Under the pieces are notes generated by a model. That model was given only the letters and a program-made list of their open reading frames with translations. It was not told where the DNA came from and did not search any database. The position numbers and the translations under genes are program-made. A stretch of 5,103 nt of DNA from Leyella stercorea (GTDB lineage Bacteria; Bacteroidota; Bacteroidia; Bacteroidales; Bacteroidaceae): the NCBI RefSeq assembly GCF_019052365.1, contig NZ_JAHQUY010000116.1, positions 1 through 5,103 of the forward strand, written 5' to 3'. Positions 1 through 5,103 of this stretch are shown here, in pieces (position 1 is the first letter of the stretch; each line of letters opens with the position of its first letter).

Positions 1-3
1 TGG

Positions 4-43
4 CGGTCATTAGAAAATGACAAGAAGCTTTTTCTAATGACCG
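4..43. terminator. Perfect 14-bp stem-loop, possible terminator of an upstream gene
   Basis: Arms 4-17 (CGGTCATTAGAAAA) and 30-43 are exact reverse complements around a 12-nt loop. No T-run follows on either strand, so it is not a textbook intrinsic terminator. It could end a gene lying left of the window, or it could be the end of a repeat element. The structure is seen directly; the role is inferred. Confidence 0.4.
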
Positions 44-71
44 ATTTGGGTTAAATACAATAGTACTAAAA

Positions 72-108
72 AATTTCTCTATATTCTTATTTAAAATAAG
101 AAGAAATT
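72..108. promoter_or_regulatory. Nested palindrome over the -33 region, candidate operator
   Basis: TTCTTATTT (84-92) and AAATAAGAA (94-102) form a perfect 9-bp palindrome centred on base 93. A second pair, AATTTCT (72-78) and AGAAATT (102-108), extends it. It ends about 10 bp before the -7 box at 112-119 and covers the expected -33 position, so a bound regulator there could block transcription of the DUF6377 gene. AT-rich DNA yields chance palindromes, so confidence is modest. Confidence 0.3.
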
Positions 109-111
109 ACA

Positions 112-119
112 TAACTTTG
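112..119 (+). promoter_or_regulatory. Candidate Bacteroidetes -7 promoter box
   Basis: TAACTTTG matches the Bacteroidetes primary sigma factor -7 consensus TAnnTTTG at every defined base. It lies about 35 bp before the ATG at 154, leaving a leader of roughly 25-30 nt. The -33 element is weak: only a TTT at 90-92 sits near the expected distance. The leader just before the ATG is A-rich (A8 at 143-150) with no Shine-Dalgarno motif, as is usual in this phylum. Confidence 0.45.
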
Positions 120-153
120 TAGCAGTTAATTCCCCAATACTGAAAAAAAAGCT

Positions 154-228
154 ATGAAACTATTATTTTTAGTGATAACTTTTTGCGCGCAAGCCTTTGG
201 AGTAGTTAATTTCCCCCCCCCATACTAA
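154..228 (+). CDS. Signal-peptide fragment of the DUF6377-family gene, ends after the C9 tract
   Basis: The ATG at 154 opens 24 codons beginning MKLLFLVITFCAQAFG. A basic residue and a hydrophobic core (residues 3-10) are followed by an AXA-like site (A12-Q13-A14), a typical short Sec signal peptide. The frame runs through nine Cs as Pro codons and stops at 226-228. With eight Cs it would continue through the 227-241 segment into the family-like N-terminus at 242. This start was chosen because it supplies the expected export signal and follows a promoter-like box. The Cys at 11 is preceded by ITF, which is not a convincing lipobox, so a lipoprotein is unlikely. Confidence 0.6.
   Translation: MKLLFLVITFCAQAFGVVNFPPPY
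213..221 (+). repeat. Poly-C tract (C9), candidate slippage site
   Basis: Nine consecutive Cs follow the signal-peptide codons. The reading frame before the tract and the one after it differ by one base: eight or eleven Cs join them, nine do not. Long C/G homopolymers at the start of surface or regulatory genes are a known mechanism of slipped-strand phase variation in other bacteria. Whether this one varies cannot be seen from a single sequence. Confidence 0.6.
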
Positions 229-241
229 ACAAACTCTCTGT

Positions 242-730
242 TTGCACGCCGACAACGATGAGCTGTACGAACGTTTGGATTCTGTAATAGCTCATCGTAC
301 GGATTATTATGTCCAAAAGGATAAGAAGATAGAGCAGATAAAACTTGGCTCTGCATACGTCACCGACAAGAAAGACAAGCTGCAGATGTATGAGCGACTG
401 GTGAACGAATACTCTCCGTACATCTACGACTCGGCTATGGTGTACACGCAGAAGGGTATCAACCTGACAAGGCAGACCAACGATTCGAATTGTTACAAGA
501 AGTTTCAGATTATAAAGGCGCGTCTGCTCGTCTCACGCAGTTTCTACATAGAGGCGAAGGAGATACTCGACAATATCGAGGTGTCGCCAACTGACCGCCG
601 ACTCAACTACCTTTACAACTGTGCTCAATGTGCGCTCTACTTCAATCTGAAACTCTCGACCCACGACACCGAGTACGGTCCGCGCTACGACCGGCTCTTC
701 CATAAGTATATGGACAACGCTCTGCTGTAG
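242..730 (+). CDS. N-terminal (periplasmic, TPR-like) part of the DUF6377-family gene
   Basis: This frame has no good start of its own: the first usable codon is a TTG at 242, and its upstream in-frame stop is at 203-205. It is therefore read as a continuation of the signal peptide at 154. The protein begins with an acidic, helical stretch ([15 protein letters not shown]) and a Lys-rich segment, followed by alternating helices with aromatic/Ala spacing (for example [10 protein letters not shown], and [12 protein letters not shown]). This resembles the TPR-like N-terminal region of DUF6377 proteins. It ends at a TAG (728-730) directly after YMDNALL, inside what should be another helix, with no domain boundary. 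The missing remainder is found in another frame from about 729 on. Alone it would be a truncated product without membrane anchor or HTH. Confidence 0.6.
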   Translation: MHADNDELYERLDSVIAHRTDYYVQKDKKIEQIKLGSAYVTDKKDKLQMYERLVNEYSPYIYDSAMVYTQKGINLTRQTNDSNCYKKFQIIKARLLVSRSFYIEAKEILDNIEVSPTDRRLNYLYNCAQCALYFNLKLSTHDTEYGPRYDRLFHKYMDNALL

Positions 731-758
731 TCAGCAGAAAGACGCGCAGTATTACTAT

Positions 759-1829
759 ATGAAGGGTGTGCAGCTCGCCCATTCCAACGGCGGCGTCAAG
801 GATATAGAAGCGTGCCTGAGCAAAGCCATGTTGCAGTTGAAGCCCGACAGTTGGCTGTACGGCAAGTCGGCATTCATTCTGGCGAAGGTCTACGGCAGAC
901 ACCATCAGCCGGAGCTGCAGGAGCGCTACCTGCTGCTTGCAGCCATCAGCGACGTGATGTCGGCAACCAACGAGGGCATGGCGTTGCAGGAGGTAGCTAT
1001 GAGGCTATACAAGCACGATGTGCGCAAAGCACAACGGTATATCAACGTCTCGCTGAGCGACGCTAACGTGTTCAGCAGCCGACCACGACGCATAGATCTT
1101 TACTCCAACCTGTACACCATACTCTCTGCCTACAACCATGCGCTGGAAAACGCAGGCAAGTGGCACATCGTACTTATGTTATCCATTATAGTGCTGTTGG
1201 TGGTGATAGTTGTAGAGACTATGCGCATCAAACGTAAAAACAACTTGATGCAGCAGAACGAGAAAATATTGACGGCTCAGACCGAACAGCTAAGCGCCAC
1301 CAACAGCAAGCAGAAGGAGGCAAACGACGAACTTGAGAAATTGAACGACGAGCTTGAGCAGACCAACACCAAGCGCGAGTATATGGCGAAAGCCTACATC
1401 AGTTTGTGCTATCTGTATATAGAGAAGCTGGAGAGTCAGCGCAAGATGGTGATACGCAAGATAAAGGCCAACCAGCAGAAGGAGTTGCTGAGCATTCTCT
1501 CCTCGTCGAAGCGCACCGCCGAGGAGAACCAGACCTTCTTCTCGCAGTTCGACAGCATCTTTCTCTCGCTCTATCCCACGTTCGTCGAGGAGCTGAACAC
1601 GCTGCTCACGCCCGAGGCGCAGGTAGAGCTGAAGGAGAACAACGAGCTGACGCCCAGCCTGCGTGTGGCTGCGCTGATAAGGCTCGGCATCACGGAGAGT
1701 TCGATGATAGCCGGCATACTGTCCTACTCGCCGCAGACCATATACAACTATCGTTCGGCGCTGAAGAACGGCGCCATAGACAAGGATAGTTTTGAGGAAA
1801 ATCTACAACGGTTGTGCGCAGTATATTAA
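759..1829 (+). CDS. C-terminal part of DUF6377-family protein: membrane span, coiled coil, HTH-like end
   Basis: The 356-residue frame opens at an internal ATG (759), but homology-like sequence starts earlier ([10 protein letters not shown] just upstream), so this ATG is probably not the native start. Residues 1-130 are TPR-like helices. Residues about 135-152 ([12 protein letters not shown]) form a single membrane span followed by the basic stretch RIKRK, placing the rest in the cytoplasm. Residues 157-205 are rich in Gln, Glu, Asn and Lys and look coiled-coil. The end (about 300-340, [14 protein letters not shown] then [14 protein letters not shown]) is the hallmark of DUF6377 and resembles a LuxR-type HTH. 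The likely role is signalling across the inner membrane to control transcription; targets are unknown. Family assignment is firm, function is inferred. The stop is followed by a stem-loop at 1851-1889. Confidence 0.75.
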   Translation: MKGVQLAHSNGGVKDIEACLSKAMLQLKPDSWLYGKSAFILAKVYGRHHQPELQERYLLLAAISDVMSATNEGMALQEVAMRLYKHDVRKAQRYINVSLSDANVFSSRPRRIDLYSNLYTILSAYNHALENAGKWHIVLMLSIIVLLVVIVVETMRIKRKNNLMQQNEKILTAQTEQLSATNSKQKEANDELEKLNDELEQTNTKREYMAKAYISLCYLYIEKLESQRKMVIRKIKANQQKELLSILSSSKRTAEENQTFFSQFDSIFLSLYPTFVEELNTLLTPEAQVELKENNELTPSLRVAALIRLGITESSMIAGILSYSPQTIYNYRSALKNGAIDKDSFEENLQRLCAVY

Positions 1830-1850
1830 CAATGTCGCACCCTCTGCGGC

Positions 1851-1889
1851 AGTGTAAACAGAACTATGTGTCACGGATCTGTTTACACT
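1851..1889 (+). terminator. 12-bp stem-loop after the DUF6377 gene
   Basis: Arms AGTGTAAACAGA (1851-1862) and its exact reverse complement (1878-1889) enclose a 15-nt loop, starting 21 bp after the stop codon. A short TTTT (1898-1901) follows nine bases later. The position suits a transcription terminator for the + strand gene, although the T-run is weak and displaced. Confidence 0.5.
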
Positions 1890-1906
1890 ACCTAAGCTTT
1901 TATCAC

Positions 1907-1992
1907 CGTTACCCGAACGCAATCCGATCGGATTCCGTCCGCCGTCTGATTGGATTCCGTCCGCCGCCTGATCGGATTGCGTTCGGGTGACG
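1907..1992. repeat. Long stem-loop (19-bp perfect arms) with direct repeats in the loop
   Basis: Arms 1911-1929 (ACCCGAACGCAATCCGATC) and 1970-1988 are exact reverse complements. The pairing extends outward through one T·G wobble to 1907/1992. The inner sequence is built from 22-bp direct repeats: 1927-1948 and 1949-1970 differ at two positions, and 1971-1988 starts a third, diverged copy. It lies between convergent genes. It may serve as a bidirectional terminator or be a REP-like dispersed element. Confidence 0.7.
1927..1970. repeat. Two tandem 22-bp repeats
   Basis: Units 1927-1948 and 1949-1970 share the core GGATTCCGTCCGCCG and differ at two positions. The third, partial copy starting at 1971 (ATCGGATTGCG) forms the right arm of the enclosing hairpin, so the hairpin arms and the repeat units are related sequences. 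Confidence 0.75.
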
Positions 1993-2028
1993 ATGACTTT
2001 TCGTGAGGTTTATGTAGAAAGGCTTTCT

Positions 2029-2167
2029 TTAGGGGGTGCACTTGTCTCAAGTGCACCGACCAAGCTACTGGTCTTATCTTTCTGCTATGCACTGCTGACT
2101 TTCAGTTTCCGTCGTAGCTGTTCTGTTTTTGCTCGGTTGGTGCACTTGAGACAAGTGCACCCCCTAA
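2029..2167. repeat. MITE-like 139-bp element with 37-bp terminal inverted repeats
   Basis: Arms 2029-2065 and 2131-2167 are inverted repeats over 37 bp with two mismatched positions, one of which would be a G·U pair in RNA. Each arm itself contains the palindrome GGTGCACTTG / CAAGTGCACC around a 3-nt centre (TCT at 2045-2047, AGA at 2149-2151). The ends read TTAGGGGGTGCAC and GTGCACCCCCTAA, so a TA flanks the G-run on each side, as would fit insertion at TA. About 65 bp lie between the arms and no transposase is encoded. A non-autonomous element or REP-like hairpin is the best reading; mobility is inferred only. Confidence 0.6.
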
Positions 2168-2262
2168 GAAGTGCACCGACCAAGCTACCGGTCTTATCTT
2201 TCTGCTATGCACTGCTGACTTTCAGTTTCCCGTTGTAGCTATTCTGTTTTTGCTCGGTTGGT
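2049..2262. repeat. Pair of about 93-bp direct repeats at a 120-bp period
   Basis: 2049-2141 and 2169-2262 are nearly identical. Differences seen are T2069 versus C2189, one extra C in the second copy near 2231, and two substitutions just after it. The second copy repeats the body of the MITE-like element but lacks its left terminal 20 bp. This suggests partial duplication or unequal recombination of that element. Confidence 0.8.
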
Positions 2263-2326
2263 TCAGTTTTATCTTGCTTGGTGCAGTTTTATCTTGGTTG
2301 GTGCAGTTTTATCTCGGTTGGTGCAC
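2256..2326. repeat. 20-bp tandem array, three units plus a partial fourth
   Basis: Units 2256-2275, 2276-2295 and 2296-2315 follow the consensus GGTTGGTGCAGTTTTATCTT with one or two changes each. The partial unit 2316-2326 runs into the next GTGCAC palindrome. The GGTTGGTGCA half equals the right arm of the MITE-like element, so the array looks like local expansion of that arm. Confidence 0.8.
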
Positions 2327-2364
2327 TTGAGACAAGTGCACCCCCTAAGAAGTGCACCCCCTAA
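2320..2364. repeat. Third GTGCAC palindrome plus two tandem AAGTGCACCCCCTAA boxes
   Basis: GGTGCACTTG (2320-2329) and CAAGTGCACC (2333-2342) form a 10-bp hairpin around AGA. It repeats 2139-2168 of the MITE-like element exactly. The end box AAGTGCACCCCCTAA then occurs twice in tandem, at 2334-2348 and 2350-2364. The hairpin begins about 40 bases past the mutS stop on the minus strand, so it may help end that transcript, although no T-run follows. Confidence 0.6.
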
Positions 2365-2381
2365 AGAAAACAAAACTATGC

Positions 2382-5015
2382 TCAGCTGCGCCCCGTCACT
2401 ATTTTCTTTATCTCGAACAGTTTGTTGAGCGCTTCTACCGGCGTGAGGTTGTTGATGTCGAGACCGATAATTTCGTCGCGAATCTGGCAGAGCACGGGGT
2501 CGTCGAGCTGGAAGAGCGAGAGCTGCATGCCGTTGCTGTTCTGCTGACCGACAATCTTGTGAGACTCCACGCCCACACTGGCGTTGTCAGCCTCGAGCTG
2601 CTTCAGGATGTGCTCGGCACGCTTCACGACCGAGCGCGGCATACCCGCTATTTCAGCCACATGAATACCGAACGAGTGCTCCGATCCGCCGCGCATCAGC
2701 TTGCGCAGGAAGATAACCTTGCCGTCAAGCTCCTTCACCGACACGTTGTAGTTCTTTATGCGCTTGAAGTTTTTCTCCATCTCGTTCAGCTCGTGATAGT
2801 GGGTGGCGAAGAGCGTGCGCGCCTGCGCCTTCGGGTTCTGGTGAAGATACTCCACGATAGCCCAGGCGATGGAGATGCCGTCGTAGGTAGACGTGCCGCG
2901 GCCCAGCTCGTCGAAGAGCACGAGCGAACGCGGCGTCACGTTGTTCAGGATGTTAGACGCTTCGGTCATCTCGACCATGAAGGTCGACTCGCCGAGCGAT
3001 ATATTGTCGGACGCTCCGACGCGGGTGAATATCTTGTCGACGACACCCACATGAGCCGAGTCGGCAGGCACGAAGCAGCCCATCTGCGCCATGAGCGTGA
3101 TGAGCGCCGTCTGGCGCAGCAGCGCCGACTTACCAGCCATGTTCGGACCGGTGATAATCATTATCTGCTGCTGCTCGGTGTCGAGCTCGATGTCGTTGGG
3201 CACGTACTCCTCGCCAAGCGGCAGCTGCGTCTCGATGACGGGGTGGCGTCCGGCGCGTATCTCGAGCACGTTGTCGTCCTCAACCACCGGGCGCACGTAG
3301 CGGTGCTCCTCGGCAGTCTTTGCGAACGAGAGCAGACAGTCGAGACGCGCCACGATGTTGGCGTCGGCCTGAATCTGCGGTATGTACGCCTGCATATCGG
3401 TGACAAGCTCGGTGAAGAGACGGGTCTCGAGCACCAGAATCTGCTCGTCGGCACCCATAATCTTCTGCTCGTACTGCTTCAGTTCCTCGGTGATGTAGCG
3501 CTCGGCGTTGGCAAGCGTCTGCTTGCGTATCCACTCCTGCGGCACCTGGTCCTTATACGTGTTGCGCACCTCAAGATAGTAGCCGAACACGTTGTTGTAG
3601 CCCACCTTCAGCGACTGTATGCCGGTCTTCTGCGCCTCCTCCTCCTGAATCTTCAGCAGATAGTCGCGACCGCCGCGCGAGATGGAGCGCAGCTCGTCAA
3701 GCTCGGGCGAGAAGCCCGCAGCAATCACGCCGCCCTTAGCCACAAGCTGCGGCGGATCCTGCTGCAGTTCGCGGTCGATGCGCTCGTACAGCGCCTCGCA
3801 GAGGTTAATCTGGTCGCCGATGGAATGTATCTCGGCGTTGTCGTTGGTGAGGCACGCCGCCTTTATAGGCTTCAGCGCGCCGAGAGCGTACTTCAGCTGC
3901 ACCACCTCTCTGGGCGACACTCTGCCCACAGCCACCTTCGATATGATACGCTCTATGTCGCCAATGCGGTGCAGATGCTCGTCTACAGTCTGTCGGAAGT
4001 CGGGCTTGCGGAAGAACGTGTCCACCACGTCGAGGCGCTTGTTGATAGAAGCCACGTCGCGCAGCGGGAATATCGTCCAGCGGCGCAGCAGACGTCCGCC
4101 CATCGGCGTGCAGGTGCGGTCGATGACGGAGAGCAGCGACACGCCGTCGTCCTGCATCGACTGCAGCAGCTCCAGCGAGTGGATGGTGAAGCGGTCGAGG
4201 CGCACATAGCGGTCAGCGTCGATGCGAGCGAGCGACGTGATGTGGCCAATCTGCGTGTGCTGCGTCATCTCAAGATACTGCAGGATGGCTCCAGCCGCTG
4301 TCACGCCCAGGTGCAGATGGTCTACGCCGAAGCCCTTCAGCGTTGTGGTGCCGAAGTGTGAGAGCAGTTTCTGTCTTGAGCTCTGCTCGGTAAGCATCCA
4401 GTCGTCGAGCTCGAACACGCACCACTTCGAGCCGAAGCGCTCCTCAAACTCGCGCTTCAGCTGTCGGTCGTAGAGCACCTCTTTAGGCTGAATGCTGCTC
4501 AGAAGTTTCTCAACGTAGTCGAACGTGCCCTCACCCGTGAGGAACTCGCCCGTAGAGATGTCGAGGAACGCCACGCCGCACGCCGTCTTAGCCATGCACA
4601 CCGCCGCCAGGAAGTTGTTCTCCTTGTAGTTGAGCACGGTGTCGTCCATCGCCACGCCCGGCGTAACCAGCTCGGTGATGCCACGCTTCACGAGCGTCTT
4701 CGTGAGCTTCGGGTCTTCGAGCTGGTCGCATATCGCCACACGCTTTCCTGCACGTATCAGCTTGGGCAGATAAGTGTCGAGAGCGTGGTACGGAAAGCCC
4801 GCCATCTCGCACGCCGCAGCGCTCTGGTTCTTGCCGTTGGAGCGTCGCGTCAGCGTTATGCCGAGTATCTTCGACGCCTCTACAGCGTCGTCGGCGTATG
4901 TCTCGTAGAAGTCGCCGCAGCGGAACAGCAACAATGCGTCTGGGTGTTCTTTCTTAAACGTATAGAACTGTCGCATCATCGGCGTAAGTCCGTCGTCGTT
5001 CTTTTTCTGAGCCAT
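2382..5015 (-). CDS. mutS: DNA mismatch repair ATPase MutS
   Basis: MutS binds mismatches and small insertion/deletion loops after replication and, with MutL, starts strand-specific repair in the cytoplasm. The 877-residue protein is full length for the family. The mismatch-binding domain has the Phe-X-Glu motif as F36-Y37-E38 within [11 protein letters not shown]. The core lever/clamp region contains [17 protein letters not shown] (about 472-488). The C-terminal ATPase has Walker A GPNMAGKS (623-630), the signature region around 670-683 ([14 protein letters not shown]), Walker B with D702-E703 in [13 protein letters not shown], and the H-loop ATHYHEL (His739). A beta-clamp-binding QLSLF lies at 831-835 and a C-terminal helical tail follows. 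All key residues are present, so it should be active. The start [10 protein letters not shown] puts F36 at the same number as in E. coli MutS, supporting this ATG. It is transcribed alone here, convergent with the DUF6377 gene. No clear -7 box is visible upstream. Confidence 0.98.
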   Translation of the reverse strand: MAQKKNDDGLTPMMRQFYTFKKEHPDALLLFRCGDFYETYADDAVEASKILGITLTRRSNGKNQSAAACEMAGFPYHALDTYLPKLIRAGKRVAICDQLEDPKLTKTLVKRGITELVTPGVAMDDTVLNYKENNFLAAVCMAKTACGVAFLDISTGEFLTGEGTFDYVEKLLSSIQPKEVLYDRQLKREFEERFGSKWCVFELDDWMLTEQSSRQKLLSHFGTTTLKGFGVDHLHLGVTAAGAILQYLEMTQHTQIGHITSLARIDADRYVRLDRFTIHSLELLQSMQDDGVSLLSVIDRTCTPMGGRLLRRWTIFPLRDVASINKRLDVVDTFFRKPDFRQTVDEHLHRIGDIERIISKVAVGRVSPREVVQLKYALGALKPIKAACLTNDNAEIHSIGDQINLCEALYERIDRELQQDPPQLVAKGGVIAAGFSPELDELRSISRGGRDYLLKIQEEEAQKTGIQSLKVGYNNVFGYYLEVRNTYKDQVPQEWIRKQTLANAERYITEELKQYEQKIMGADEQILVLETRLFTELVTDMQAYIPQIQADANIVARLDCLLSFAKTAEEHRYVRPVVEDDNVLEIRAGRHPVIETQLPLGEEYVPNDIELDTEQQQIMIITGPNMAGKSALLRQTALITLMAQMGCFVPADSAHVGVVDKIFTRVGASDNISLGESTFMVEMTEASNILNNVTPRSLVLFDELGRGTSTYDGISIAWAIVEYLHQNPKAQARTLFATHYHELNEMEKNFKRIKNYNVSVKELDGKVIFLRKLMRGGSEHSFGIHVAEIAGMPRSVVKRAEHILKQLEADNASVGVESHKIVGQQNSNGMQLSLFQLDDPVLCQIRDEIIGLDINNLTPVEALNKLFEIKKIVTGRS

Positions 5016-5085
5016 GTGTTCTGAGTTTTTTTATTTGTTTATCTTATTGTTAACCCGTTGGCGGAATTAATTTAAGTTGATAAAT
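5016..5085. promoter_or_regulatory. AT-rich upstream region of mutS
   Basis: This short AT-rich stretch lies before the mutS start and should hold its leader. On the minus strand the last 25 bases before the ATG are A-rich, with no Shine-Dalgarno motif. I found no full TAnnTTTG box on either strand, so the mutS promoter is either diverged or lies outside the window. Confidence 0.3.
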
Positions 5086-5103
5086 ATGAGTAAAAAGTTG
5101 CAC
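5086..5103 (+). CDS. Possible first six codons of a divergent gene
   Basis: An ATG at 5086 opens MSKKLH and runs off the window end. It follows AT-rich DNA (TTGATAAAT), resembles a typical Bacteroidales N-terminus and is divergent from mutS. Six codons cannot prove a gene, so this is only a flag for whoever has the flanking sequence. Confidence 0.25.

Larger units (their letters stand above)
154..1829 (+). pseudogene. DUF6377-family TPR/transmembrane/HTH regulator, broken by two frameshifts
   Basis: This is one gene split over three frames: the ATG at 154 with a signal peptide, the N-terminal region from about 242 to 727, and the C-terminal half through the stop at 1827-1829. Losing one C from the C9 tract (213-221) and adding two bases near 728 gives a continuous protein of about 558 aa, a length I judge normal for the family. 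Order in the repaired protein: signal peptide (1 to about 16), helical/TPR-like region (to about 330), one membrane span (about 337-354), coiled coil (about 359-410), and a C-terminal DUF6377 region with an HTH-like segment (about 500-540). Such proteins are thought to be inner-membrane sensors with a periplasmic TPR domain and a cytoplasmic DNA-binding-like end; that role is family knowledge plus inference. It could be a decayed gene, a phase-variable gene in the OFF state with a second lesion, or carry sequencing errors. No partner gene adjoins it. Confidence 0.75.

Noticed and set aside
184..186. Lipoprotein signal with Cys at residue 11 of the leader peptide
   Set aside because: The residues before the Cys (ITF) do not fit a lipobox, which needs a small residue at -1.
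642..905. An 87-residue minus-strand frame spanning the second frameshift
   Set aside because: It is antisense to the DUF6377 coding sequence, and the sense strand gives clear family-like protein on both sides.
1892..2238. Short open frames in the intergenic region on both strands (1892-2092 minus, 1987-2238 plus)
   Set aside because: They are translations of the 22-bp and GTGCAC repeats, giving repeated peptides, and have no family resemblance.
1907..2364. A CRISPR array
   Set aside because: The repeat units adjoin or overlap with no unique, similar-length spacers, and the repeats are of several different kinds.
2352..4361. A 669-residue open frame on the + strand across mutS
   Set aside because: It is antisense to the well-supported mutS gene, is rich in Leu, Val, His and Arg in the manner of a codon-bias shadow, shows no recognisable domain, and starts inside the repeat boxes.

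Overview
The window looks like a chromosomal segment of a Bacteroidales bacterium, most likely Prevotella or a close relative. This inference rests on a DUF6377-type TPR/transmembrane/HTH protein (a family typical of this order), a candidate Bacteroidetes -7 promoter box (TAnnTTTG), A-rich leaders without a Shine-Dalgarno motif, and a MutS of Bacteroidales type. The genes are moderately GC-rich and the intergenic DNA is clearly more AT-rich.

Layout: (1) 1-153 is an AT-rich leader with a perfect 14-bp hairpin at the left edge, a 19-bp palindrome and a promoter-like -7 box. (2) 154-1829 (+) is one DUF6377-family gene that cannot be read through as given. Its signal peptide (frame of 154), its N-terminal helical/TPR region (242-730) and its C-terminal half (759-1829) lie in three different frames. 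The first break is at a run of nine C residues (213-221), where eight or eleven Cs would restore the frame. The second is near 720-732, where two added bases (or one removed) restore a family-like junction. The repaired protein would be about 558 aa. (3) 1830-2381 holds no gene. It is a dense repeat cluster between convergent genes: a 12-bp stem-loop, a 19-bp stem whose loop consists of 22-bp direct repeats, a MITE-like 139-bp element with 37-bp terminal inverted repeats, a partial second copy at a 120-bp period, and a 20-bp tandem array. (4) 2382-5015 (-) is a complete mutS with intact mismatch-recognition, ATPase and clamp-binding motifs. (5) 5016-5103 is an AT-rich upstream region, possibly with the first six codons of a divergent gene at its right end.

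The two genes share no obvious pathway. MutS repairs replication errors, including slippage in simple repeats. The DUF6377 protein is probably an inner-membrane sensor/regulator. The points most worth checking are the C9 tract as a possible on/off switch placed just after the signal peptide, and the MITE-like repeat cluster next to the 3' end of mutS.
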